Below are positions 48,130-56,479 of a stretch of 64,000 nt of DNA, piece after piece; position 1 is the stretch's first letter, and every line of letters begins with the position of its first letter. The notes beneath the pieces were generated by a model. It saw only the letters and a program-made list of their open reading frames with translations, had not been told where the DNA came from and ran no database searches. Source of the stretch: JADJOY01 sp016713535 [NCBI: Deltaproteobacteria bacterium]. GTDB lineage: Bacteria > JADJOY01. The stretch covers positions 52,349-116,348 of the forward strand of contig JADJOY010000037.1 in assembly GCA_016713535.1 (NCBI GenBank), in the 5' to 3' direction. The position numbers and the translations under genes were made by a program.

Positions 48130-50595
48130 ATGCCACAGCAATCCTCGCAGCGCGCGCGCACCCTCGCCCTCGCCCTGATCCTCGCGCTCGTCTCGCATGG
48201 TTGCGTGCTCGGCCCCACGATCACGTTCCAGGCTACGCCGTCGGCGGTCGATCCGGGAGCGCCGACGTCGCTCACCTGGTCGGTGACCGTAGCACCCGGC
48301 ACCACGCTGCAGTCGGTGACCATCGACCACGGCGTCGGCAGCGTCGCCGCGAGCGGCGCGCTCGCGCTTCGCCCCACCGCCGCGATCACCTATCAGCTCA
48401 CCGCCGTGGTCTCGACGCCGAGCGGCACCGTCACCTCGACGGCTACCGCCCCGATCACCCTGCGCCCGCGCTGGGACTGCCGCGCCGACGTCGCGGCGAT
48501 CCCGAACGCGGCCGGCTACCTGGCGGTCGGCCCCGCGTCGGACTTCATCCCGACGTGCGATGGCTGGACGTACGTCGGCAACACCTCGGCCAACACGCTC
48601 GTCGAGCGCAACCTGCTCACCGGCGCCACCGGGCTCTCGGTCCAGCTCACGAGCGCGCCCGCGGATCTCGAGCTCGACGCCGAGCACGGGCGGATCTACG
48701 CCTCGCTGGCGCCGGCGACGCGCATCGCCCGCGTCGACCTCGAGACACTGACCGTCACCAACGTGCCCACCCCGTTCGTACCGGGACGGCTCGCGCTGGG
48801 GCCGGACGGCAAGCTCCTGATCACCACCGGCGACGGCTACTGGGACGCCGAGCTCCACGTGTACGACCCGACGACGGACGAGCTGAGCGGCGGCTGGCCG
48901 ATCGCATCACCCGTCGTGCGCTACAACCCGCCTCGGGGCGAGCTCCTCGCCGGTCTCACACGCTACGCGTTCGACGGGGTGAATGCACCCATCGAGCTCG
49001 AGCCGAGCGACGACTCGGTCGACTCGGACAGCGAGCTCGAGATCTCGCCCGACGGCGTGCACGCCGCGCTGACGCGCAGCAACGACGGCGACGACCTCCG
49101 CGATCGGCACGCCGCCGATCCGGCCCTGAGCTTCGGGCGCTGGAACCTGGGCCACGACTACGCGCGAGGGATCGGCTTCGACCTGAGCAGCACGCGAGCG
49201 ATCACCAGCACATGGGACGAGCTCGCCGTCTGGGACGTCGCTCGTCACACCAAGCTCGTGAGCCGGCCCGCGACCTGCCAGTCGATGGGACGCGTGGCGT
49301 TCTCGCGCGGCGGCGAGCTCGCGATCGGCTACGACGAGTGCGACACACCGCGCCTCGAGTGGCAGCGCGTCAAGCCCACGCCCGCCGTCTCGTTCGGCGC
49401 CGCGCCCTCGATCCTCGCCGCGGGTGGCTCCACCACGCTCGAGTGGAACGTCACACCGACCGGCGACGCGCAGCTGAAGTCGGTCTCGATCAGCCCGGCG
49501 GTCGGCGCGGTGGCCGCGAGCGGCAGCGCCGAGGTGAACGTACCGTCCACCACCACCTACACGCTCACCGCCCAGAGCCAGGACGCGAGCGGCGTCCACA
49601 CCAGCACCGACACCGTGACCATCGAGGTCGGCGCGAAGCTCGCTTGCGCCTCCGACGCGGTGAGCGGGCGTCCCAGCACCGGCACCGTCACCCTCGGCTC
49701 CACCGGCGACGTGGTCGGGTCGTGCGACGGCTGGGTGCTGATCGGCGATCGCGACGCCAACACGGTCGTCCGGCGGAACGTGTTCACGGGCGCCGTCGGC
49801 TGGACCGGGAAGCTCTCGAATGCCCCTGGCGACATGGAGCTCGACGCGGCGAACGCGCGGCTCTTCGTCACGATGCCGCCGTCGAATCGGCTGGCCACCG
49901 TGGACCTCACCTCGGGCACCATCGACGAAGCCGACGTGCCGAGCCCGCCGACCTCGCTCACGCTCGGGCCGAGCGGCAACGTATTGCTGTCGGCGGCGGA
50001 CCCCTCGAACCCGTACGACCGGGAGCTCTACCGCTTCGACCCGGGCTCCGGCACGGCCTCCGCGATCGGCCAGCTCGACGGTGAGCTGGTCCGCTACGAG
50101 CCGCTCGCGGGCGAGCTCTTCGCCGGCGGCGGAGACGGCTCCGACACCTTGCGACGCTACGGATTCGACGGCGACGGCAACCCGTTCCTGATCGAAGAGC
50201 GCGACGACTCGGGCGGCAACTGCCAGGACCTCTCCGTGTCTCCCGATGGCGCTCACCTCGCGTATTCGTGCGGTGGCGGCAACGGCAACGACTACTCGAT
50301 CTACGACTTCGACCCGGCGGATCTCACCAACGTCCAAGGAGCGTGGGCGACGGACTACTACCCTACGAGCGCGACCTTCTCGCCCTCGTCCGCGCGGCTC
50401 ATCGCGACCAACTCGGAGGAGCTGCAGATCTTCGACGTTGCGACCCACGTGAAGCTCAAGAGTGTCACCTCGGCGTGCGACAACTCGGACATGGACAAGG
50501 TGGCCGTCTCCGCGGGCGGCAAGATTGCCTTCGGCCGCTCGACGTGCGACTTCGAGGGGACTCCGTCCAAGCTCCAGTGGCTGCTCGTGCCGTGA
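48130..50595 (+). CDS. Large lipoprotein with internally duplicated Ig-like plus beta-propeller halves
   Basis: An 821-residue exported protein. The signal TLALALILALVSHGCVLG has Cys at the processing site. The mature part is two homologous halves of about 390 residues. Each opens with an Ig-like domain (FQATPSAVDPGAPTSLTWSV in half 1, FGAAPSILAAGGSTTLEWNV in half 2). A propeller-like segment follows, with matching blocks such as CDGWTYVGNTSANTLVERN / CDGWVLIGDRDANTVVRRN and ELDAEHGRIYAS / ELDAANARLFVT. Two further paired Cys residues in each half could form disulfides. No enzymatic motif is visible; a surface-exposed binding or structural role is inferred. It is divergent from marC. Confidence 0.8.
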   Translation: MPQQSSQRARTLALALILALVSHGCVLGPTITFQATPSAVDPGAPTSLTWSVTVAPGTTLQSVTIDHGVGSVAASGALALRPTAAITYQLTAVVSTPSGTVTSTATAPITLRPRWDCRADVAAIPNAAGYLAVGPASDFIPTCDGWTYVGNTSANTLVERNLLTGATGLSVQLTSAPADLELDAEHGRIYASLAPATRIARVDLETLTVTNVPTPFVPGRLALGPDGKLLITTGDGYWDAELHVYDPTTDELSGGWPIASPVVRYNPPRGELLAGLTRYAFDGVNAPIELEPSDDSVDSDSELEISPDGVHAALTRSNDGDDLRDRHAADPALSFGRWNLGHDYARGIGFDLSSTRAITSTWDELAVWDVARHTKLVSRPATCQSMGRVAFSRGGELAIGYDECDTPRLEWQRVKPTPAVSFGAAPSILAAGGSTTLEWNVTPTGDAQLKSVSISPAVGAVAASGSAEVNVPSTTTYTLTAQSQDASGVHTSTDTVTIEVGAKLACASDAVSGRPSTGTVTLGSTGDVVGSCDGWVLIGDRDANTVVRRNVFTGAVGWTGKLSNAPGDMELDAANARLFVTMPPSNRLATVDLTSGTIDEADVPSPPTSLTLGPSGNVLLSAADPSNPYDRELYRFDPGSGTASAIGQLDGELVRYEPLAGELFAGGGDGSDTLRRYGFDGDGNPFLIEERDDSGGNCQDLSVSPDGAHLAYSCGGGNGNDYSIYDFDPADLTNVQGAWATDYYPTSATFSPSSARLIATNSEELQIFDVATHVKLKSVTSACDNSDMDKVAVSAGGKIAFGRSTCDFEGTPSKLQWLLVP

Positions 50596-50626
50596 ACCTC
50601 GGCGGGCGCCACGCCCACCGAGGTCC

Positions 50627-51565
50627 ATGACCATGAGCCCCACCGACGAGCCGCGCTACGAGACCCTCCTCTACCAGCGCACCGGGCGGATCGCGCGCAT
50701 CACGCTGAACCGCCCCGAGCGCGGTAACGGCATCACCTTCGACCTGCCGCGCGAGCTTGGCCAGGCGGTCGAGCGCGCCAACCTCGACCCCGAGGTCCAC
50801 GTCATCGCGCTCGCCGGCAATGGCAAGGGCTTCTGCGGCGGCTACGACCTCGTGGCCTCCGCCGAGAAGATGCTGACGGGCGGCGAGAACGCGTCCTTCT
50901 GGCCAGCGGGCTCGCCGATGGATCCGGCGGTGCAGGCGATCAACCACGCGCCCGGCGAGGCGTGGGACCCGGTCGTCGACTACCAGATGATGAGCCGGAA
51001 CGTGCGCGGCTTCATGAGCCTGTTCCACTCGGAGAAGCCGGTGGTGTGCAAGGTCCACGGCTTCTGTGTCGCGGGCGGCACCGACATGGCATTGTGCTCG
51101 GACCTGCTGGTGATCGCCGAGGACGCCAAGATCGGCTACCCGCCGGCGCGGGTGTGGGGTGTCCCGACCACCATGGTGTGGGTGCACCGCATCGGCATCG
51201 AGAAGGCGAAGCGGCTGCTCTTCACCGGCGACTGCCTGTCGGGGCGCGAGGCCCACGAGTGGGGGCTCGCGATCGAGGCGCCGCCCGCGGACCGCCTCGA
51301 CGAGCGCTTCGAGATCCTGCTGGAACGGATCGCGCGCATGCCGGTCAACCAGCTCGTGATGATGAAGCTGGTCATCAACCAGACCGTGATGCAGCAGGGT
51401 CTCCACACCACCCAGATCCTCGGCACCGTGTTCGACGGCATCGCGCGCCACACCCGTGAGGGCCATGCGTTCCAGGCGCGGGCCGCGGAGGTGGGCTTCA
51501 AGCAGGCGGTGCGCGAGCGCGACGAACCGTTCGGCGACCCCGGTCCGTCGACGTTCAAGGGCTGA
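50627..51565 (+). CDS. Enoyl-CoA hydratase/isomerase (crotonase) family protein
   Basis: A 312-residue crotonase-fold protein. The oxyanion-hole segments are HVIALAGNGKGFCGGYDL and CKVHGFCVAGGTDMALCSDL. The usual catalytic Glu after VWG...P is not in a standard place (ARVWGVPTTMVWVHRIG), so the reaction is uncertain. Trp-rich inserts (ASFWPAGSPMDPAVQ) and the C-terminal MMKLVINQTVMQQGL resemble actinobacterial and proteobacterial crotonases of unassigned substrate. ATG 50627 follows GAGG. It lies 31 bp after the lipoprotein stop on the same strand, but a functional link is not obvious. Confidence 0.88.
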   Translation: MTMSPTDEPRYETLLYQRTGRIARITLNRPERGNGITFDLPRELGQAVERANLDPEVHVIALAGNGKGFCGGYDLVASAEKMLTGGENASFWPAGSPMDPAVQAINHAPGEAWDPVVDYQMMSRNVRGFMSLFHSEKPVVCKVHGFCVAGGTDMALCSDLLVIAEDAKIGYPPARVWGVPTTMVWVHRIGIEKAKRLLFTGDCLSGREAHEWGLAIEAPPADRLDERFEILLERIARMPVNQLVMMKLVINQTVMQQGLHTTQILGTVFDGIARHTREGHAFQARAAEVGFKQAVRERDEPFGDPGPSTFKG

Positions 51566-51754
51566 GGCGGCCGACGTCGAGCAACCGTAGAAGGGGCGGG
51601 GCCTGACCCCGCCCGCAGCGCTGCCTGCCAGGGCTGGGGCTCGGATCGTCCCCGCCGGCGGCTCGGTCAATCCGCTCGAGCGCGGCGTCCGTATCGCTCT
51701 CGATCGCTCACCCGGCGCACCGCGCCCCCGCCATCCACCCGGGAGATCCGAGCC
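51566..51754. other. Intergenic region with a strong hairpin downstream of the crotonase gene
   Basis: The palindrome ggggcggggcctgaccccgcccg at about 51594-51616 can act as a terminator for the crotonase transcript. The rest holds the ribosome site gggag before ATG 51755. Confidence 0.5.
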
Positions 51755-52144
51755 ATGACCGAACCCATCCTCCACCCGACCCTCGCGCGCTACTTCGACG
51801 CGCTGTGCGCGCTCGACTTCGCTGCCGTGGCGAGCTGCTTCGCCGCGGACGGACTGCAAGAAGACCCGGTCGGCGGCGGCGTCCGGCGCGGACCGGCCGA
51901 GGTCCACGCGTTCCTGCAGCAGATCGGCGCCGCGTTCGCGTCGATCGAGCTGCGCCCGACCCGCGTCTACTCGTGCGGCGGCGAGATCGCGCTGGTGTGG
52001 GAGGCTCGGGGACGCGGCAAGAACGGCGCCGAGGTGCGCTTCCACGGCATCGACGTGGTGATCCTCGATGTGACGGGCGAGATCCGCTCGCTGCGTGCCT
52101 TCTGGGATCCCGCGCCCGTGCTCGCCGCCCTCTCGGCCCGCTAA
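51755..52144 (+). CDS. SnoaL-like (NTF2-fold) protein
   Basis: A 129-residue single-domain protein. HPTLARYFDALCALDFAAVASCFAADGLQEDP is the typical N-terminal helix-loop of the SnoaL/limonene-epoxide-hydrolase-like NTF2 fold. VHAFLQQIGAAFASIELRP and a C-terminal sheet (GIDVVILDVTGEIRSLRAFWDP) follow. These proteins act as small-molecule isomerases, hydrolases or binding domains. No catalytic dyad can be assigned. Preceded by gggagatccgagcc ahead of ATG. It is monocistronic by position. Confidence 0.85.
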   Translation: MTEPILHPTLARYFDALCALDFAAVASCFAADGLQEDPVGGGVRRGPAEVHAFLQQIGAAFASIELRPTRVYSCGGEIALVWEARGRGKNGAEVRFHGIDVVILDVTGEIRSLRAFWDPAPVLAALSAR

Positions 52145-52179
52145 ATGGGCCACCACGATCTGGATCGCCCTTGCGCCGA

Positions 52180-52436
52180 ACGGGCTGGAGGGCGGCGCTT
52201 CGTCGCCGCCGAAGCCGATGGGGCGCCGAGACCGGTCGCTACGAATCGTGACGTTGCATATGGCAGGCGGCTGAAGAATCCACGCGCCAGAGGCGCGTCG
52301 ACGAGCGTAGCGAGTCGACCTGGGGGTGGGGCCCCGCAAAAACCGCGCTTTTTGCGGGGCGGGGGTCTGGAACAGACCCCCGAGGAAGCAGCGGCAGGTG
52401 CGAAAAACTCGCGCCCGCGAGTTTTTCAGCAGCCTG
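52180..52436. repeat. Intergenic REP-like palindromes
   Basis: Contains ctggagggcggcgcttcgtcgccgccg (52183-52210) and ccccgcaaaaaccgcgctttttgcgggg (52332-52359, an A/T-containing stem). The palindrome gggggtctggaacagaccccc lies at 52362-52382, matching 3.98 and 33.70 kb, and gaaaaactcgcgcccgcgagtttttc is at about 52400-52425. Two of the stems end in T runs and could be true terminators for the convergent genes on either side. Confidence 0.7.
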
Positions 52437-53513
52437 CTAATCCTTGAGCGGGAGGTGGCCGATGTGCGGGCCGTCGAGCGTGCCGAGGAAGAGCGCGCCG
52501 CGGTTTTCGTGCACGCTCGACACGTGACGGATGTGATCGCCGGACGGGTCCTGCAGGCTGCGCAGGATCTTGCCCGAGGCGTCCACCTCCACCGTGAAGC
52601 CATAGGCCTTCGGTCCCGGCATCAGGAACTTGGGCAGGTTCGCGACGATCCACTTGAGCGTCGGGTGAGGCGCCAGCCAGTCGCCGAGCGGGTCGCGGAC
52701 CGTGAAGAGCGCCACCCAGAACGTGCCGCGCGGGCTGCGCGAGATCCCGTCGGGGAAGCCGGGTAGGTTCTCGACGAACGGCTCGAGCGTGCCCGCCTTC
52801 GGCCCCGTGAGCCACAGCCGCCGCACCCGGTACGCCCAGGTCTCGTTGATGAGCACGAAGTCGCCGGCGGCGGAGAGTGCCACGCCGTTGGCGAAGTAGA
52901 GGTCCTTGGCGAGGACCTCGGCCTTGCCGGTCTCGGGGCGGTAGCGGAGCAGGCGGCCGAGCGGCCGCCCCTCGAGGTAGTCGAGCATGTAGTCGTGGAC
53001 GCCCCACTTGGAGCTCGCGTCCGAGAAGTAGACAGTGCCGTCGGCGGCGATGTCGAGGGCGTCGGTGAAGGCGTACGGGGTGCCGTCGGCCTCGGCCGAG
53101 AGCACGGTGATCGCCCCCGCGGTGTCGACCGCGAGCAATCCCTTCACGGCGTCGCACACGATCAGCCGGCCGCCGGCGTCGAACATCAGGCCGAGCGGGC
53201 GGCCGCCGGTGCTGGCGAAGGTCTCGACATCGGCGCCGCCACCGGCGCGCAAGGTGAGGCGCAGGATCCGGCCGTCGATCGTGCCGGTGTAGATCCGTCC
53301 CTCGCCGTCGAAGGCCGTCTCCTCGGGGCCACGCGCGTCGCCCAGCGCGAGCTTCTCGAGCGCGCCCAGCGCTTCGTTGGGGGCGAGCACGCCGGTGAGC
53401 TCGGGCGCCGCCGGTGGCGTCACCGCGACCGGGGAGATCGGCGTGCACGCGGCAGCCGTGGCGAGCAACCCCGCGATCATCCACCTCGAGCCGTGCCGCG
53501 TCCGTGAGCGCAT
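52437..53513 (-). CDS. SMP-30/strictosidine synthase-like beta-propeller lipoprotein
   Basis: A 358-residue protein from ATG 53513 (AGGAGG seven bases upstream). The lipoprotein signal ends LLATAAACTPISP. A six-bladed propeller follows with the SMP-30/gluconolactonase/strictosidine-synthase markers: GPEETAFDGEGRIYTGTIDGRI, RPLGLMFDAGGRLIVCDA, TDALDIAADGTVYFSDAS, FANGVALSAAGDFVLINET, and LPGFPDGISRSPRGTFWVAL. The closest family pattern is the adipocyte plasma-membrane-associated/strictosidine-synthase type. It is likely a periplasmic lactonase or esterase; the substrate is unknown. Confidence 0.88.
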   Translation of the reverse strand: MRSRTRHGSRWMIAGLLATAAACTPISPVAVTPPAAPELTGVLAPNEALGALEKLALGDARGPEETAFDGEGRIYTGTIDGRILRLTLRAGGGADVETFASTGGRPLGLMFDAGGRLIVCDAVKGLLAVDTAGAITVLSAEADGTPYAFTDALDIAADGTVYFSDASSKWGVHDYMLDYLEGRPLGRLLRYRPETGKAEVLAKDLYFANGVALSAAGDFVLINETWAYRVRRLWLTGPKAGTLEPFVENLPGFPDGISRSPRGTFWVALFTVRDPLGDWLAPHPTLKWIVANLPKFLMPGPKAYGFTVEVDASGKILRSLQDPSGDHIRHVSSVHENRGALFLGTLDGPHIGHLPLKD

Positions 53514-53856
53514 CGTGAACCTCCTCGGGAACCGTGACGTGAGCCGCGACTTCACTACCGAAGGCGGCCTCGGTCAAGCGCCACCGGACGCGCGCACCGC
53601 ATCGCGCTACGGACGCGGTGGCCATCCATCGCCTCGCCGAACACCGCGGGAACCGCAACGAAGAGCCGCACGCCTGCCGGGTGGGCCACGACGCCAACCA
53701 AGGCTCTCCGTACCGGATCGATCGGCTGGAGCGCGCCCGCGCCGTCGGGCGCCAGTGAACGAGCGGGTCGATCGCAGAGATCGACGGGATGGGCGAGGCC
53801 CGCGCCGTCCCGCTTCGCCGGGCACGCGGCCCGTCCCCACCCGCGCTGGCGGGGCG
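53514..53856. repeat. Intergenic region with hairpin repeats
   Basis: Contains atcggctggagcgcgcccgcgccgtcgggcgcc (about 53726-53757, matching 19881-19914), the short palindrome tcgatcgcagagatcga (about 53769-53785), and cgccgggcacgcggcccgtcccc (about 53815-53838). No gene is seen in the 343-bp gap. Confidence 0.6.
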
Positions 53857-54333
53857 TCACTCTCCCGGGAAGAAGATCGCGTCCTGCACGCTGCGGTAGG
53901 TCTCGATCTCGTCGCCGGCCGCGCCGAGCTTCCACATCCGGAACGCGACCCGGACGTGCAGGCTCTCGCCGAGCTTGCGCGCCCGGTGGAGCTTCGCCTC
54001 CACGTAGACGGTCTCGCCGAGCAGCACCGATGCCGAGAACCGCGCGTCGTCGATCCGTACCCCGTGGCCGCGCCAGCCGGGCTGGATGAGTCCCTTGCGG
54101 TGGAGCGCGATCGTGCCCGCTTGGCCGGTGAGCCCGATCACCAGCTCGCCCGGCAGGTGATGCGGCCAGCGCGCCGTGACGCGCTGGTCCGCCACCCCCG
54201 GATCGGTGTGGCGGATCTCCTTCCGGAACACGAACACGCCCTCGTCCGGGTCTTCCCGGACGAGGGCGTCGAAGTGGATCGGGGACTGGCCGAGGGGATC
54301 GAGCTCGTGCCGCGGGACGTCGACCTCCCGCAT
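53857..54333 (-). CDS. Hotdog-fold protein (FabZ/MaoC-like)
   Basis: A 158-residue protein whose strand pattern and ARWPHHLPGELVIGLTGQAG resemble the PHHFPGxPVxPG active-site segment of FabZ-type hydroxyacyl-ACP dehydratases; the His is kept. The sheet continues with RIDDARFSASVLLGETVYVEAKLHRARKLGESLHVRVAFRMW, typical of the hotdog core. No ACP or fatty-acid gene is adjacent, so the substrate and even catalysis are open. ATG 54333 overlaps the stop of the preceding gene (TGATG), making it the last gene of the CsgG operon. Confidence 0.6.
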   Translation of the reverse strand: MREVDVPRHELDPLGQSPIHFDALVREDPDEGVFVFRKEIRHTDPGVADQRVTARWPHHLPGELVIGLTGQAGTIALHRKGLIQPGWRGHGVRIDDARFSASVLLGETVYVEAKLHRARKLGESLHVRVAFRMWKLGAAGDEIETYRSVQDAIFFPGE

Positions 54334-55070
54334 CACTGGGCGGGCGCCTCGGGCGCGACCGGCGCGTCGGGGGCCGGCGGCGGGTCCGCGGCGGGTGCCT
54401 TGGCGGCCTCGGCGGCCGCCTTCTTCTGCGCCTGCTCGACGCGCTTGTTGTGCTCCTGGACGCGCTTGCGCTGCTCGTCCGGCGGCAGCGTCTCGAGCAT
54501 GGTGCCGCTGCCCGGCCCGCCCCAGCCACCGTAGGCGTTGTTCTTCGCGTCGATCTCGGCCTGACGCATCTGCTCACGCACCTCGGGGGACGCCTGGAAG
54601 TACTGGCTCTGGTAGCGGGCGAGACCGCGCTGCACGGCGGCCTGGTTGGCCAGCGAGCCGTAGCCGGCGCCGTAATACATCAACACCGGCACCGCCCCTG
54701 CCGACGGCTGATCGTGCCCGATGGGCAGCGTGGTCACCCGCACCGACTGGCCGACGAGCATCGGCGACAGGTAGCCGGCGAAATCGCCGCCGCCCTGCAC
54801 GGTGCTGCCCCACGAGCCACCGCCGAACGGCGACATCCCGCCGAGGGTCACGGTCAGACCGTTGCCGAGCAGGATCGTGCCGTTGGGGTAGACCTGCTGC
54901 ACGGTGGTGTTGAACGTCGAGTTGGGCTGGACGCGCGCCGAGCTCACCGAGTTGCCGCCGGTGCCGTAGCCCACCTGCGCGCGCGCCGGGGGGCCGGTGA
55001 ACGCGAGGAGTGAAAACGCGGCGGCCACCGAGGTGGCTCGCCGCGCGACCGATCGAACGACGCTGGTCAT
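54333..55070 (-). CDS. Exported protein of the CsgG-like operon
   Basis: A 245-residue protein with a signal sequence (SVAAAFSLLAFTGPPARAQ). A Gly/Asn/Thr-rich mature domain follows (GYGTGGNSVSSARVQPNSTFNTTVQQVYPNGT) with low charge, reminiscent of secreted aggregating proteins. A helical, charged part (QMRQAEIDAKNN, RKRVQEHNKRVEQAQKKAAAEAAKA) and a Pro/Ala tail follow. No family is recognised. It begins six bases after the CsgG-like gene stop and overlaps the hotdog gene. A surface-fibre or envelope-complex role with the CsgG-like lipoprotein is inferred from context only. Confidence 0.6.
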   Translation of the reverse strand: MTSVVRSVARRATSVAAAFSLLAFTGPPARAQVGYGTGGNSVSSARVQPNSTFNTTVQQVYPNGTILLGNGLTVTLGGMSPFGGGSWGSTVQGGGDFAGYLSPMLVGQSVRVTTLPIGHDQPSAGAVPVLMYYGAGYGSLANQAAVQRGLARYQSQYFQASPEVREQMRQAEIDAKNNAYGGWGGPGSGTMLETLPPDEQRKRVQEHNKRVEQAQKKAAAEAAKAPAADPPPAPDAPVAPEAPAQ

Positions 55071-55075
55071 GATGC

Positions 55076-55801
55076 TCACTTGAGCTGGTTCACGATGTCG
55101 ATCATGAGCCGGTTGAGGCACACCTGCAGGACCTTGCCACCCGTCTGGTTCGAGACCTCGACCTCCTGATCGAGGTCGGCGCCGCCCCACGGCGTCTGCA
55201 CCGCACCGCCCTTCACCTCGAAGGTCTTCTTGAACGAGGTGGTCTTGCTGGCGAGGATCTCGCGGGTGCGGATGTCGATCAGCCGGCCGGCGATCTGGAT
55301 GTTGTAGGTGATGCCGCCCGAGCCCGACCCGAGCCCCCAGCCCATCACGTTGACCCCGCCGCCGCCCTTCGCCTTCACTTCCTCGTAGTCGGTGACCGAG
55401 CCGATGAACACGTAGTCGGTGCCGAGCTGCTTGCCGAGGGTGGCCGCGGTGGCCGGATCGACCAGGCCCGAGGTGTTGTACTCGAGCTCCTTGTTCACGG
55501 CGCCGAGCTGCGCGCTGGTGCCCTCGACCACGCGGAAGCCGGCCTCGCGCAGGGACTCGGCGAGGTAGTCGGGAGCGGCGTCCCCGAGGAACGCGTACTG
55601 CGAGATCGAGCGGTTCACGAACGCCGCCGCGGCCACCTTCTTGCCGTTGTGCGGCGAGCCGACCTTCGGGATCGGCTGGAGGTCGACGTCGGCGCTCTTC
55701 GAGATCGTGCCCTCGCTCGCCGGCTGCAACGCCGAGCAGCCACCGAGCATCGCGGCGAACGCCAGCGCCGCACCAACCTTCCGCATCGTGTCCTGGATCA
55801 T
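55076..55801 (-). CDS. CsgG/HfaB-family lipoprotein
   Basis: A 241-residue lipoprotein (signal AALAFAAMLGGCSALQPAS, lipobox LGGC). The CsgG-like core shows VAAAAFVNRSISQYAFLGDAAPDYLAESLREAGFRVVEG, LGKQLGTDYVFIGSVTDYEE, and a strand-rich GITYNIQIAGRLIDIRTREILASKTTSF ending NRLMIDIVNQLK. True CsgG forms the curli export pore in the outer membrane, but many homologues have other envelope roles, and no csgA/B/E/F genes are visible. ATG 55801 follows GAGGGG. It is the first gene of a three-gene operon. Confidence 0.82.
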   Translation of the reverse strand: MIQDTMRKVGAALAFAAMLGGCSALQPASEGTISKSADVDLQPIPKVGSPHNGKKVAAAAFVNRSISQYAFLGDAAPDYLAESLREAGFRVVEGTSAQLGAVNKELEYNTSGLVDPATAATLGKQLGTDYVFIGSVTDYEEVKAKGGGGVNVMGWGLGSGSGGITYNIQIAGRLIDIRTREILASKTTSFKKTFEVKGGAVQTPWGGADLDQEVEVSNQTGGKVLQVCLNRLMIDIVNQLK

Positions 55802-55960
55802 GTTTCCCCTCACCCGTTGAGCGAACGACTCGTTCGCGTGTGCCGCTGCTCTACCCCTGCGCGAGACGCCCAGTCAAGGCGGAATCGCCGGCGTAATGAT
55901 TTGTTTTACGAATCGAAACATTCACGTGCACGTTGCTCACGAAACGATACGTTCGCGCGC

Positions 55961-56479
55961 TCAGGAGCCGGCGATCTTGCGCATGGGGTCGTTGATCTCC
56001 TGCCCGCAGGCACCGCTGCCCGAGGCGCAACCGACGATCCACTGGCGGTCCACCAGCCCGGTGCTCGCGCCGGAGAAGAACACGTAGCGATTGGTGAAGC
56101 GGCTGATCAGCTCGCTGCCGTCGCCGCACGCGAAACCGGTGCTCGACTGGGTGGTGGTCGTCGCCTCCAGGTTGGGGCCGACGCCGTGCGCCGCGGCGGT
56201 GAGGCCGTCGATCAGGAGCGACTGGCTCCCGACCACGACGACGTCGAAGTCGTAGTTGCCGAAGGTCGCGGTGATCGGCGCTCCACCTGCCTGCTCGAAG
56301 GTGCACGAGAGCGTGCCCGCGTCTTCGTGCCAGGTTCCCGCGACGTCGCTCGGCGACGGCGCGTCGGCGTCGCTCGACGAGGAGTCGCTACCGCCGCAGC
56401 CGATCGCGAACGCGATCAGACCGGCCGCCGCGGAGCACGCGAGCGCGTGGATGGGTTTCGATCGTGGTTCGAGGAACAT
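55961..56479 (-). CDS. Small lipoprotein of unknown function
   Basis: A 172-residue protein with signal CSAAAGLIAFAIGCGGSDSSSSDAD. The lipobox AIGC is followed by a Ser/Asp linker typical of surface-exposed lipoproteins. The domain GTWHEDAGTLSCTFEQAG...VNRYVFFSG-type strands suggests a small beta-barrel or lipocalin-like fold, with Cys residues in CTFEQ, FACGDGS, VGCASGS and GACGQE (possible disulfides). The family is not recognised. The 5' end overlaps the reading frame of the upstream sulfatase. Confidence 0.6.
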   Translation of the reverse strand: MFLEPRSKPIHALACSAAAGLIAFAIGCGGSDSSSSDADAPSPSDVAGTWHEDAGTLSCTFEQAGGAPITATFGNYDFDVVVVGSQSLLIDGLTAAAHGVGPNLEATTTTQSSTGFACGDGSELISRFTNRYVFFSGASTGLVDRQWIVGCASGSGACGQEINDPMRKIAGS

